In this document: positions 6,950 to 13,604 of the stretch, one piece after another
Layout: each line of letters opens with the position of its first letter
Position numbering within the stretch: the stretch's first letter is position 1
From: an uncultured Actinomycetes bacterium
GTDB lineage: Bacteria; Actinomycetota; Thermoleophilia; Gaiellales; Gaiellaceae
NCBI GenBank assembly: GCA_903930195.1
Contig: CAIYXH010000199.1
Span: 1-14,181, forward strand
Direction: 5' to 3'
Length of the DNA: 14,181 nucleotides
Translations under genes and position numbers: made by a program
The notes under the pieces: model-generated
Databases searched by the model: none
Seen by the model: only the letters and a program-made list of their open reading frames with translations
What the model was told of the DNA's origin: nothing

Positions 6950-7465
6950 GTGCGCGAGACGATCGCCGCGCTGCTCGCAGCGCACGTGCCCGCCGACGAG
7001 ACCGAAGCGGACGATCTCGAGAAGATGCGCAGCTGGGTGCGGGAGCTTCCCGCACCGACCGCGCGCGAGCAGCCCGGGGCGCACTTCACGGCCTCGGCGA
7101 TCGTGGTCGACCCGCCGCGTGAGCGGACGCTCCTGATCCATCACCGCAAGGCGGGAAAGTGGTTCCAGCCCGGAGGGCACATGGAGCCCGGCGATTCGTC
7201 ACCGGCCGAGGCGGCGCTCCGCGAGGCGCGTGAGGAGACCGGCCTCGACGCGCAGCTCGTCGACGGCCGGCTGCTCGACGTCGACGTGCACTGGATCTCG
7301 TGGGAGGACGGCTGGCACCTCGACCTGCGCTTCCTCGTCGTGGCCGCAGGCGAGCTGTCGCCCCAGGCGGCTGAGGTGCACGGCGCGGAGTGGCTCACGC
7401 TTGCCGAGGCGTTCGCGCGCACCGACGAGGCCGGGCTGCGCCGGGCGCTCGCGAAAGTGGGCTAG
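6950..7465 (+). CDS. Nudix hydrolase
   Basis: The 171-residue protein has a Nudix fold. The Nudix box begins at GGHMEPGD (75-82) and ends with REAREETGL (91-99), which supplies the Glu residues that bind catalytic metal. Compared with the textbook Gx5Ex7REUxEExGU, the first Glu is Asp82 and the spacer has one extra residue; this GGHxEPGD variant is common in actinobacterial members. Nudix enzymes cleave nucleoside diphosphates linked to another group; substrate not predictable here. The N-terminal 45 residues (ETIAALLAAHVPADETEADD) precede the core as in many homologs. The GTG at 6950 begins two bases after the permease stop, so it is probably cotranscribed. The TAG stop shares CTAG with the convergent gene. 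Confidence 0.9.
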   Translation: MRETIAALLAAHVPADETEADDLEKMRSWVRELPAPTAREQPGAHFTASAIVVDPPRERTLLIHHRKAGKWFQPGGHMEPGDSSPAEAALREAREETGLDAQLVDGRLLDVDVHWISWEDGWHLDLRFLVVAAGELSPQAAEVHGAEWLTLAEAFARTDEAGLRRALAKVG

Positions 7466-7902
7466 AGCCGGCCGACGGCCGTCTTCGCCAGATCCTGCTG
7501 CGTGGCAACGAACGGCGTCACGCCGACGAAGTGGAGCGTCACCTCGACGCCCTTGTCCCAGGCCAGGAAGATCTGGCCGTTCGCGGCGGAATAGGCGCCG
7601 TCGCCGACCTGCGGAACCGGCAGGGTCGGGCCGGGTGTCGCCTTCGCGATCTTCGCGAACGCAGCCTTCGTCGCGGCTGTCTGCGTCTGGACGACGAGCG
7701 ACTTGCCCTTGACCGCGTAGGTGCATTGGCGCACTCCGGCAACGGTCTTCGCCTTCGGCTGGGCCGGCGTCGCGCCGAGCGCCTTCGCGGCGTCCTTCGC
7801 GGTGATCAGCGCGCAGGGATTCGTCGTGCCCGCGCCGGCCACCGGGGCCAGCACGAGCAGTGCCCCCACGAGCGTCGTCGCTCCGATGCACAACCTGCGC
7901 AT
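7462..7902 (-). CDS. Small exported protein, DUF3558-like
   Basis: The 146-residue product starts with a clear signal peptide: MRRLCIGATTLVGALLVLAP and a probable cleavage after AGA near residue 24. The mature part begins TTNPCALITAKDAAKALGA, with a second cysteine at 60 in VRQCTYAV, the pattern of actinobacterial DUF3558-type secreted or lipid-anchored proteins (Cys30 and Cys60 probably disulfide-bonded). A later segment, PQVGDGAYSAANGQIFLAWDKG, matches the 'vG..A......l.v..g' core of such domains. No lipobox is visible, so secretion rather than lipidation is likelier. Function unknown. A TAGGCT box seven bases before the ATG and TAGGCA 17 bases further up, with no Shine-Dalgarno, suggest a leaderless mRNA. 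The 3' end overlaps the Nudix gene by four bases. Confidence 0.75.
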   Translation of the reverse strand: MRRLCIGATTLVGALLVLAPVAGAGTTNPCALITAKDAAKALGATPAQPKAKTVAGVRQCTYAVKGKSLVVQTQTAATKAAFAKIAKATPGPTLPVPQVGDGAYSAANGQIFLAWDKGVEVTLHFVGVTPFVATQQDLAKTAVGRL

Positions 7903-7938
7903 GGAGGTCAGCCTATGCGATTTCGCCCCGTCTGCCTA
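7903..7938 (-). promoter_or_regulatory. Candidate promoter for the exported-protein gene (leaderless)
   Basis: Reading the minus strand, TAGGCA (7938-7933) is followed by 17 bases and then TAGGCT (7915-7910), with the ATG at 7902 about eight bases further on. The -35 box overlaps the stop codon of the upstream enolase-superfamily gene. No purine-rich ribosome site is present. Confidence 0.35.
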
Positions 7939-8979
7939 GGCGCGTTCGAAGCCCATGATCACCGAGCGGGGATCGAGGGGGCTCGTCTCGAGGCGGGGCT
8001 CCGGCTCCGTCTCGTTGTAGCCGCGCGGAGCGACGTCGTTCGGGCCGTCCGGATGGAAGAGCGACGCGAGCAGCTGGATATGGCCGCGGCCGTTCGCGAG
8101 CTCGAACTGGCCGCCCCCGTAGAGCGCGATCCCGTGCTCCTCGCAGCGCTCGTAGAACTCGAAGAGCCGCTCGAGCGAGCCGAAACGCGACGGCTTCGAG
8201 TTGAGGCACTTCGGCTGCCAGTCGAGCGCCTCGACGTCGGCCCACGAGTGGATCGGTGCGTCCCAGGTGACCCGGTCGCGGTGCGGCTCGAGAATCTCGC
8301 GGGTCTCGGGCGTCAGGTCGGGGTCCTCGATCCAGACGCCGGGGAGGCCCTCGGCGACGCGGCGGTAGAGGTCGGGATCGGCCGGGTTGTCGACGGGCGT
8401 GCCCTTGTAGGCGCCCTTCAGGTCGATGACGTCGACGACGCCGCGCTCGCGCAGCTCCGCGATGTACTCGTCCGTCCAGTCGGGGGTCGCATCGAGCTTG
8501 AAGCGGAGCTCCGGGTAGAGCTCGAGCCAGCCGTCGATGTTCGTGCGCGTCGACGAGACGAAGGTCACGGGCTGCCACGGCCGGCGCAGCATCGGGCCGA
8601 GCGCGATCCGGTTCTGCTTCAGCGCCAGGTCGAGTGCCGCCGACTCGACGGCCCAGCGACGGTAGTTGCGGTAGACGGCCTGCTGCGGCGCGCCGTGGGG
8701 GAAGAGGTCGACCGTGTCGAGGTGCGCGGCGAACGACTCCAGCGTCCACGACCCGTTGAGCTCGAGGATCGGCAGGCGGGCATGCTCGTGCTCGGCCGGA
8801 TCGTAGGTGACGTCCTCGCCGAGTCCGTCGGTGCCGTCGAAGCGGATGTTGTCCGTCCGCCGCAGTCGCACGAGCATCGTCTTGCGCTCGAACTCCGGGT
8901 TGACGCGGTGGATGTGCACGGCGGTCTGCGTCTCGGCGATCGAGAACGGCAGGTCTTTGATCAGGTCGTAGAGCGCCAC
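7936..8979 (-). CDS. Enolase-superfamily enzyme (mandelate racemase/muconate-lactonizing-like)
   Basis: The 347-residue protein has the C-terminal barrel pattern of the enolase superfamily. Candidate residues are Lys161 and Asp163 in FKLDATPDW (second strand), the acidic Asp186 in VIDLKGAYKG, Glu218 in VWIEDPDL, Asp240 in TWDAPIHSW (the three usual Mg2+ ligands), Lys262 in CLNSKPSRFGS (a likely general base) and Glu293 in GGGQFELANGRG. Members abstract a proton alpha to a carboxylate; racemases, epimerases, dehydratases and o-succinylbenzoate synthases all occur, and I cannot assign the substrate. I chose the GTG at 8979, 11 bases after the ArsR-type gene's stop; a further upstream start would begin with a poly-proline stretch overlapping that gene. 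Probably the third gene of the SRPBCC operon. Confidence 0.8.
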   Translation of the reverse strand: MALYDLIKDLPFSIAETQTAVHIHRVNPEFERKTMLVRLRRTDNIRFDGTDGLGEDVTYDPAEHEHARLPILELNGSWTLESFAAHLDTVDLFPHGAPQQAVYRNYRRWAVESAALDLALKQNRIALGPMLRRPWQPVTFVSSTRTNIDGWLELYPELRFKLDATPDWTDEYIAELRERGVVDVIDLKGAYKGTPVDNPADPDLYRRVAEGLPGVWIEDPDLTPETREILEPHRDRVTWDAPIHSWADVEALDWQPKCLNSKPSRFGSLERLFEFYERCEEHGIALYGGGQFELANGRGHIQLLASLFHPDGPNDVAPRGYNETEPEPRLETSPLDPRSVIMGFERA

Positions 8980-8990
8980 GCCGGGCGAGC

Positions 8991-9275
8991 CTACCCGCGT
9001 TGCTCGAGGTGGCGGCGGAGGGCGTCGAGCCGGTCGTCCCATTCGCTGCCGATCTCGGTCAGCCGGTAGCGGATCTCGCGGCCGGCGCGCTCGCCGGCGA
9101 CGAGGCCCGCGTCGCTCAACGTCGTCAGGTGCTTGGTCACGGCCTGCCGGGTCATCGGCAGCTCGCCCGTGAGCTCGGTCGCCGTCGCCGTGCCGTGGTG
9201 CGCCAGGTAGCCGAGGACGTGCCGGCGGCTCGGGTCGGCGAGGGCGGAGAAGACCTGGCCGATCGGGTCAGACAC
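8991..9275 (-). CDS. ArsR-type winged-helix transcriptional regulator
   Basis: The 94-residue protein is a small winged helix-turn-helix regulator: [20 protein letters not shown] at the start, recognition region [19 protein letters not shown] (residues about 40-58), and wing [12 protein letters not shown]. It lacks the ELCVCD cysteine motif of metal-sensing ArsR proteins, so it is not an arsenic or metal sensor of the classical type. The GTG at 9275 was chosen because homologs begin a few residues before the ALADPSRR block. It overlaps the stop of the SRPBCC gene by eight bases. ArsR/SRPBCC pairs are widespread in actinobacteria and probably bind the twin palindromes at 9609-9652. It likely acts as a homodimer repressor. 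Confidence 0.88.
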   Translation of the reverse strand: MSDPIGQVFSALADPSRRHVLGYLAHHGTATATELTGELPMTRQAVTKHLTTLSDAGLVAGERAGREIRYRLTEIGSEWDDRLDALRRHLEQRG

Positions 9276-9606
9276 GCGCCAGCATCGACGCCTGGAGATC
9301 CAGGGCGAGCGACCAAGCCGGCACCGTCTCCACAACCGTGAGGCGGGTGCCGTCGGCGTCATCCTCGAGCGTGAGCTCTACCGCGCCTTCGTCGTCCCAG
9401 TCGAAGGCGAGCCGCCGCTCCGGATCGACCTCGGTGACGGTCGCGCTGCGGCTCTCGCCGTTCCCCCAGCGAAAGTGCGCGGCGCCGCCCGGGCGCAGGT
9501 CGAGCTCGACGTCGTTCGCGAACCAGCTCGCGAGCTCGTCGGGATCGGTGATGGCGTCCCAGACATCCGTGCGCGACGCCGGGAGGACGATCTCCTTGCG
9601 AATCAT
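9268..9606 (-). CDS. SRPBCC (AHSA1-like) domain protein
   Basis: The 112-residue protein is a START/Bet v1-like helix-grip domain of the AHSA1 (CalC/Aha1) group: [20 protein letters not shown] then [24 protein letters not shown], and [11 protein letters not shown] near the C-terminus, ending in an amphipathic helix. Such domains bind hydrophobic ligands; the ligand here is unknown. The ATG at 9606 has a good GGAGG six bases upstream. It is the first gene of an operon with the ArsR-type regulator, whose start lies within its end; paired SRPBCC and ArsR genes are common, and the SRPBCC may bind the inducing compound. The palindrome at 9609-9624 covers its ribosome site. Confidence 0.87.
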   Translation of the reverse strand: MIRKEIVLPASRTDVWDAITDPDELASWFANDVELDLRPGGAAHFRWGNGESRSATVTEVDPERRLAFDWDDEGAVELTLEDDADGTRLTVVETVPAWSLALDLQASMLARV

Positions 9607-9608
9607 CT

Positions 9609-9624
9609 GCAACCTCCGGGTTGC
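9609..9624. promoter_or_regulatory. Palindromic operator 1, GCAACC-N4-GGTTGC
   Basis: GCAACC (9609-9614), spacer TCCG, GGTTGC (9619-9624). It overlaps the GGAGG ribosome site of the minus-strand SRPBCC gene. The arms are identical to those of a second site 28 bases away, which is strong evidence for a dimeric DNA-binding protein, most simply the neighbouring ArsR-type regulator. Confidence 0.75.
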
Positions 9625-9630
9625 TATAAA
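9625..9630 (+). promoter_or_regulatory. TATAAA box between the two palindromes
   Basis: TATAAA is a near-consensus -10 hexamer for plus-strand clpP, and its reverse complement could serve the minus-strand SRPBCC operon. No convincing -35 hexamer is found on either side. It lies exactly between the two palindromes, so a protein bound to both would cover it. Confidence 0.35.
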
Positions 9631-9636
9631 CGGTGG

Positions 9637-9652
9637 GCAACCGAACGGTTGC
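9637..9652. promoter_or_regulatory. Palindromic operator 2, GCAACC-N4-GGTTGC
   Basis: GCAACC (9637-9642), spacer GAAC, GGTTGC (9647-9652). Centre-to-centre distance from the first site is 28 bases. It sits just upstream of the clpP ribosome site (AGGAGG, 9660-9665) and in the expected -35/spacer zone of the SRPBCC operon promoter. Confidence 0.75.
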
Positions 9653-9673
9653 AGATTACAGGAGGTGGTTGGG

Positions 9674-10273
9674 ATGCTGGCTGGCCAGGTCGTGCCGATG
9701 GTGATCGAGCAGGACGGGCGTGGGGAGCGGTCGTTCGACATCTACTCGCGGCTCCTGCGGGAGCGGATCGTCTTCCTCGGCCAGGAGGTCGACGACTCGA
9801 TCGCGAATCTGATCGCGGCGCAGCTGCTCGTGCTCGAGGCCGACGATCCGGACAAGGACATCTGGCTCTACGTCAACTCACCGGGCGGCTCCGCGTATGC
9901 AGGCATGGCGATCTACGACGCGATGCAGTTCGTCAAGCCGGACGTCGCGACCGTCTGCCTCGGAATGGGCATGTCGGCCGCGGCCATGATCCTCTGCGGC
10001 GGCGCGCCGGGGAAGCGGCACGCGCTGCCGAACGCGAAGGTCATGATCCATCAGGGCTCCGGCGGCTTCCGTGGCACGCCTGCCGACATCCAGATCGCGG
10101 CGCGCGAGATCCTCGAGCAGACCCGGAAGATGGCCGAGCTCATCGCCCATCACTCCGGGCAGGACGTCGAGCAGGTGATGCGCGACATCGACCGCGATCG
10201 CTTCATGACTCCGGCCGAGGCGATCGAGTACGGCCTGATCGACACCGTCCTCGAAAGCCGAAAGGCGGCGTGA
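9674..10273 (+). CDS. clpP: ATP-dependent Clp protease proteolytic subunit
   Basis: The 199-residue protein is a serine protease of the ClpP family, which forms a barrel of heptameric rings in the cytoplasm and degrades proteins fed by ClpX or ClpC-type unfoldases. The triad is visible: Ser101 in GMGMSAAAM, His126 in [10 protein letters not shown] and Asp175 in [13 protein letters not shown]. The core also has [20 protein letters not shown] and the C-terminal EYGLIDTVL. The SAAAM after the serine resembles ClpP2-type actinobacterial subunits rather than the SMGAF type. The ATG at 9674 has AGGAGG eight bases upstream. No clpX or second clpP is adjacent: it stands alone, divergent from an SRPBCC/ArsR operon and sharing its twin palindromes. 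A hairpin repeat follows the stop. Confidence 0.95.
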   Translation: MLAGQVVPMVIEQDGRGERSFDIYSRLLRERIVFLGQEVDDSIANLIAAQLLVLEADDPDKDIWLYVNSPGGSAYAGMAIYDAMQFVKPDVATVCLGMGMSAAAMILCGGAPGKRHALPNAKVMIHQGSGGFRGTPADIQIAAREILEQTRKMAELIAHHSGQDVEQVMRDIDRDRFMTPAEAIEYGLIDTVLESRKAA

Positions 10274-10278
10274 ACCTT

Positions 10279-10315
10279 CTCGTAGGGACAGGGCGTCAGC
10301 CCTGTCCCGGTCTTG
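10279..10315. repeat. Palindromic repeat, GGGACAGGG family, copy 1; possible bidirectional terminator
   Basis: GGGACAGGGC (10285-10294) and GCCCTGTCCC (10299-10308) form a perfect 10-base stem with a 4-base loop. Flanks CTCGTA and GGTCTTG are shared, in opposite orientation, with the copy at 14103-14138; the two copies differ by about one substitution and one indel. It fills the gap between the convergent clpP and GNAT genes, ending one base before the GNAT stop. There is no T-tract. Confidence 0.8.
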
Positions 10316-10951
10316 TCAACCGACGCCGAAGAGCGGCAGACAGTCGTCGAGCCCGTCGACCGCGACGGGGATCCGCGGTCGCGAGAGCCACGTCTCACGG
10401 GTCAGCTCGTACCGGAGCTCGGCACCGTCGAGGCAGCCGTCGCCCCTGCCGACGTAGGTGTAGCCGAGCTTCTGGCTGACGCCGATCGAGGCTGCGTTCC
10501 ACTCCACGGCGCTCGTTGTCGCGCGTTCGGCGCCGAGGCCGGCAAACGCCAGCTCGAGGACCGCGGCTCGCATCTCCGTTCCGAGCCTACGTCCCTGATG
10601 TGCCAGGCCGAGCCACGATCCGGTCGCGACGCGCCGCTCCTCCGCGAATCGCTTGGCGATCAGGTCCATGACGCCGACGAGCTCGCCGTCGTGCCAGACA
10701 CCGAACGGGAGGCTCCAGGCGTCCGGCGACCAGCTTGCCCGTCGCTCGAGGTGATAGGCGCGGAAGCCGTCGCGGAACCCGGGCGTGCCGATGGTGTCGG
10801 TCCAGCGCGTCGCGAACGGTGTACGCCCCGGTGGATGGATCCCGCGTTCCGCCAGGGCGGCCAGCGAGTCGAGCTCGTCCTCCGTCGGCAGCCGCAGCTC
10901 GAGGCGCTCGGTGCGAAGCGTGAGCCCCCCGAGTGCCTCGACCGCGGTCAT
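10316..10951 (-). CDS. GNAT-family N-acetyltransferase, RimJ/RimL-like
   Basis: The 211-residue protein shows the acetyltransferase fold of the RimJ/RimL type: LRTERLELRLPTEDEL at the N-terminus (10-27), GVWHDGELVGVMDL in the middle, the acetyl-CoA loop SWLGLAHQGRRLGTEMRAAV (112-131; Q-x-x-x-x-G type with Gly120 and Gly124), and EWNAASIGVSQKLGYTYVG (150-168), where the Asn and the following helix are typical. It probably transfers acetyl from acetyl-CoA to an amine; substrate unknown. The ATG at 10951 overlaps the stop of the upstream DUF3054 gene as ATGA; longer upstream frames run through that gene. It ends beside a palindromic repeat and converges on clpP. Confidence 0.88.
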   Translation of the reverse strand: MTAVEALGGLTLRTERLELRLPTEDELDSLAALAERGIHPPGRTPFATRWTDTIGTPGFRDGFRAYHLERRASWSPDAWSLPFGVWHDGELVGVMDLIAKRFAEERRVATGSWLGLAHQGRRLGTEMRAAVLELAFAGLGAERATTSAVEWNAASIGVSQKLGYTYVGRGDGCLDGAELRYELTRETWLSRPRIPVAVDGLDDCLPLFGVG

Positions 10952-11316
10952 CGCCTGACAGCGGCGAAGACCGTGCGGATCGCCAGATCGAACACGAGCA
11001 CCGAGATCAGCGCGACGACGAGGAACGTCGCCTCCTTGCCGAGGTCCGAGTGCCGGAGGATCAGCGCGCGGACGACGATCCCGGCGGTGACGCCTACGAG
11101 CCACGTCACCGCGTAGCTGCGCCAGGTCGGCCGGGTGTAGAGGCCGGTCGCGACGCCGACGGCGACGAAGCCGCCGAGCACCGGCAGAATGTCGCGCGCG
11201 TAGTGGAGCGCGGTGAAGGAGTGGTCGTGCGAGATCAGCCCGACGGTCGCGAACACGATCACGGCCAGTGCGTCGGCGGCGAACGCGAGACGCGGCGGAA
11301 GGGACAGCGGATGCAT
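10948..11316 (-). CDS. DUF3054 membrane protein
   Basis: The 122-residue protein has four membrane helices near residues 11-28, 43-60, 67-86 and 96-116. The opening ADALAVIVFATVGLISHDH and the later GVTAGIVVRALIL match the DUF3054 pattern (aDa..v..Fa..G..sH, then an Arg in the third helix). Function is unknown in the family. The ATG at 11316 is the only sensible start; a weak AGG lies about nine bases upstream. It is the first gene of a two-gene unit with the GNAT protein, joined by ATGA. Confidence 0.82.
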   Translation of the reverse strand: MHPLSLPPRLAFAADALAVIVFATVGLISHDHSFTALHYARDILPVLGGFVAVGVATGLYTRPTWRSYAVTWLVGVTAGIVVRALILRHSDLGKEATFLVVALISVLVFDLAIRTVFAAVRR

Positions 11317-11380
11317 CCCGATACCTAAGCGGAATCGAGCCGGAGCCGGGGACGCGACCGCAGTCTCGACGCCAGCTCGT

Positions 11381-11418
11381 TAAAAGAAAAAGGGGCGCGC
11401 TCCAAAAAGCGCGCCCCT
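11381..11418 (-). terminator. Rho-independent terminator of the cold-shock gene
   Basis: On the minus strand a perfect 11-base stem (AGGGGCGCGCT, 11418-11408, pairing with 11401-11391) with a 6-base loop is followed by TTTTCTTTTA at 11390-11381. It begins 13 bases after the cold-shock stop codon. Strong, textbook shape. Confidence 0.93.
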
Positions 11419-11430
11419 CAAAGCCGGTGG

Positions 11431-11637
11431 TTAGCCGACGATGCTGACGTTCTGCGCCTGGGGACCCTTGGGGCCCTCGACGATCTCGAACTCAACGTTC
11501 GCGCCCTCGGCGAGCGACTTGAAGCCGTCCGAGTTGATCGCGCTGAAGTGAACGAAGACGTCCTTGCTGCCGTCTGCGGGGGAGATGAAGCCAAACCCCT
11601 TTGCATCGTTGAACCACTTCACGGTTCCGGTTGCCAT
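11431..11637 (-). CDS. Cold-shock protein (CspA family)
   Basis: The 68-residue protein is a single cold-shock domain, a five-stranded beta barrel binding single-stranded RNA and DNA. It begins [20 protein letters not shown], containing RNP1 (KGFGFI, residues 13-18), with RNP2 (VFVHF, 27-31) after it. Length is the family norm. It likely acts as an RNA chaperone or transcription antiterminator. The ATG at 11637 has a very strong AGGAGGTG eight bases upstream (11653-11646), the best Shine-Dalgarno in the window. It is a single-gene unit: a strong terminator follows and a 131-base leader region precedes. Whether expression is cold-induced cannot be told. Confidence 0.97.
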   Translation of the reverse strand: MATGTVKWFNDAKGFGFISPADGSKDVFVHFSAINSDGFKSLAEGANVEFEIVEGPKGPQAQNVSIVG

Positions 11638-11768
11638 ATGAAAAACACCTCCTCGTGCCAAAGCCAAGAACGGGCATGAGGAAGCGCCCTGTGCGCAACC
11701 CGGTACTCGCTCGTGTGACGCCGGGAACCGTATCACGGAAACCGCGCTGCGCCAGGGAAAATCGGGGG
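11638..11768 (-). promoter_or_regulatory. Upstream region of the cold-shock gene
   Basis: The gap between the secreted-protein stop and the cold-shock ATG has no gene. It contains the strong ribosome site (11653-11646). A TACGGT box at 11732-11727 with a weak CTGGCG 17 bases further up may be a promoter, which would give an untranslated leader of about 80 bases. Long leaders are known for csp genes, but I see no defined structural element. Confidence 0.35.
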
Positions 11769-13511
11769 CTAGCGGACGCGCACGTGGAAGGGCTCGTCGA
11801 GCCATGCCGCCCAGAGCCAGTACCAGGCGGGGACGATCTTCGGCGCCTTCGCCGGGCGTGGGCCGGTGCGGCCCGAGGTTGTCCAGGTGTGCAACGCAAA
11901 GGCCCACGCCGGGATCGCCTCGGGCACGCTCTTCGGCCGGGGGGTCGGGACAACGACGATCGGCTTCGAGGGCGGACTCTGATTCCCGGCGGCGTCTGTT
12001 GCGACAACGCGGAAGACGCTCGGGCTGCCGCGGTGGAAGGTGCTGACCTCGGCCCGGCGCGTGCCGGCGGCGAGGGTGACGATGGGGCGGTTCGTGAGGG
12101 TGACGGAGTACGTCGCGGCCTCGCGGATCGGGATCGTCGAGCCCTTCCAGGAGAGCCGCAGGTTGCCCTTCACGAAGCGGGCCTTCAGGTTCGTCGGCGT
12201 GGCGGGGGCGACGGTGTCGGGGAGCAGGACGAACGAGCCCGCCTCGCTCGTGAGGATGTCGATCGAGCCGTTCCCCTCGCGCGTGAAGCCGACCGCGGCG
12301 CCCGGGGTGAGCGTCGGCGTCGGCAGTTCGGGGATCTGGATCCACGTCTTTCCGTCCGCCGAGAAGAGCGGCACTGTGTGCGGGCCCTGCGAGAGCACGT
12401 GGATCTTCACGGGGCCGGGGAACGTCGCCACCTGCAGCAGGCTCGTCGTGTCGGTGATCGTCAGCTGGACGCCGTACCCCTGGGCGCCGTACCCGGGGAT
12501 CGTCGGGAGATCCACGAGCGGCGAGAGCGTTCCCTGGATCTCGGTGCTGAAGGCGGTCGCCGGCCAGGTGGCGCGCGCCTGCCCGTCACCGGAGGTCGCG
12601 GTGCCGGCGGTCAGCGTCGGCGCGGTCGGGTTGACCGGTGTTGTCGGGCTCGTCGGCGGCGGTGCGTTGCCCGTCGCTCCGACGACCGCGCCGTCGAGGT
12701 AGTCCGAGTCGACGTTGATCGTGACCTTGGCGTAGGTCTCGTGATGCCCGCCGCGGTACTGGTGGATCCGCTGGTGGTTCGTCCACAGCGTGTCGCTGAC
12801 GTACGGGTCGCCGAAGACGCTCTGCACCCCGTTCCAGTCCGCGATCCAGACGTCGTCCGGCGCGGCGTTCCCCTGGAGCGCTTGCAGGTCGCGGATCGTC
12901 GAGCCCGCACTGCCGTAGACGCCGGGGACGTAGTTGTGCCCGTGCAGCTCGACCGACCAGGCGCTGAGGAACGTCTGGACGGCGGCGGTGCAGGCGGGGT
13001 TCTTCGTCGCGTAGCTCTCCATGTCGAAGTAGAGCGGGCTGCCGCCGGGGAGGCCGAGCGTCGTCGCCTGGGCGATCGCGTCATCTGCCGCCGCCGTTCC
13101 CTCCGAGGCGGCATTCGCCGCGGTGAAGCGCTTCGGCTTCGACGAGGTGCACGGCGCCTGCAGGCCGACATAGGTCGGGATCAGGTTCCAGCCGCTCCCG
13201 AGCGCGCCGGAGACCCAGGCGGCATCGAGGTTCGTGTTCGCGCAGCCACGGTCGGCGCCGCCGATGTAGATCCCGACCGCGCGGTAGGGCGAGGCGAGCC
13301 AGGCGCCGAGGTTCTCGAGGGTCGGTGCGGTGCACGACTCGAAGCCGTAGCCGTTGAAGACGACCGTCTTCGCCTGCGCGGTCGTCGGCTCGGCCGATCC
13401 GATCCCGCCCAGGCAGAGGCCGAGCAGCACCGTTAGGGTGAGGCTGCCGAAGAGGAGCTGCCGCCGCCCGGTGACCAGTCGAGCCGCGAGCGCTGAGAGC
13501 GACCAGCGCAT
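11769..13511 (-). CDS. Exported Rv2525c-like (DUF1906) glycoside-hydrolase-like protein with FN3-like region
   Basis: The 580-residue protein opens with an export signal: [20 protein letters not shown] (16-35), with a probable cut after AQA at 47; the GRRQLLF stretch is a possible twin-arginine signal. Residues about 49-275 resemble the DUF1906 barrel: [34 protein letters not shown], the acidic [10 protein letters not shown] (159-168, Asp163 and Glu165), VWIADWNG, and [10 protein letters not shown] (265-274). A Pro/Thr-rich linker (about 283-300) follows, then a beta-rich region, an FN3-like domain near 433-520 ([11 protein letters not shown] to [13 protein letters not shown]), and a Trp-rich tail ([17 protein letters not shown]). 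Rv2525c in mycobacteria is a Tat-exported cell-wall protein; here a role in cell-wall or polysaccharide handling is inferred. No good Shine-Dalgarno precedes the ATG. Confidence 0.85.
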   Translation of the reverse strand: MRWSLSALAARLVTGRRQLLFGSLTLTVLLGLCLGGIGSAEPTTAQAKTVVFNGYGFESCTAPTLENLGAWLASPYRAVGIYIGGADRGCANTNLDAAWVSGALGSGWNLIPTYVGLQAPCTSSKPKRFTAANAASEGTAAADDAIAQATTLGLPGGSPLYFDMESYATKNPACTAAVQTFLSAWSVELHGHNYVPGVYGSAGSTIRDLQALQGNAAPDDVWIADWNGVQSVFGDPYVSDTLWTNHQRIHQYRGGHHETYAKVTINVDSDYLDGAVVGATGNAPPPTSPTTPVNPTAPTLTAGTATSGDGQARATWPATAFSTEIQGTLSPLVDLPTIPGYGAQGYGVQLTITDTTSLLQVATFPGPVKIHVLSQGPHTVPLFSADGKTWIQIPELPTPTLTPGAAVGFTREGNGSIDILTSEAGSFVLLPDTVAPATPTNLKARFVKGNLRLSWKGSTIPIREAATYSVTLTNRPIVTLAAGTRRAEVSTFHRGSPSVFRVVATDAAGNQSPPSKPIVVVPTPRPKSVPEAIPAWAFALHTWTTSGRTGPRPAKAPKIVPAWYWLWAAWLDEPFHVRVR

Positions 13512-13565
13512 CCTCGTCCACTTCTACCCGGGGTCGGCGGCTCCTCGTGTTCGGGTTTTGGAAGC

Positions 13566-13604
13566 TTGGCCGGAAGCGCGTCGCCGCCTATGCTCGATCT
13601 CACC
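13566..13604 (+). promoter_or_regulatory. Candidate promoter for the helical-protein gene
   Basis: TTGGCC at 13566-13571 (four of six with TTGACA), 17 bases, then TATGCT at 13589-13594 (four of six with TATAAT). The predicted start would fall at about 13601-13605, matching a leaderless GTG at 13605. The -10 box would contain the ATG at 13590, so both cannot be right. Confidence 0.35.

Noticed and set aside
7390..9069. Long plus-strand open frame across the exported protein and enolase-like genes
   Set aside because: Antisense shadow: Arg/Leu/Val/Glu-rich with no motif, while the minus-strand genes show conserved families.
10279..10315. Calling this hairpin a simple intrinsic terminator only
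   Set aside because: It has no T-tract in either direction and a near-identical inverted copy at 14103-14138 including flanks, so repeat element is the better primary call.
11638..12345. Upstream extension of the cold-shock frame to 304 residues
   Set aside because: The cold-shock domain starts at 11637 with a strong AGGAGGTG; the extension runs antisense-like through the next gene's frame.
11631..13436. 601-residue plus-strand open frame antisense to the secreted DUF1906-like gene
   Set aside because: Low-complexity Arg/Gly/Val content and no start signal; the minus strand carries a signal peptide and recognisable domains.
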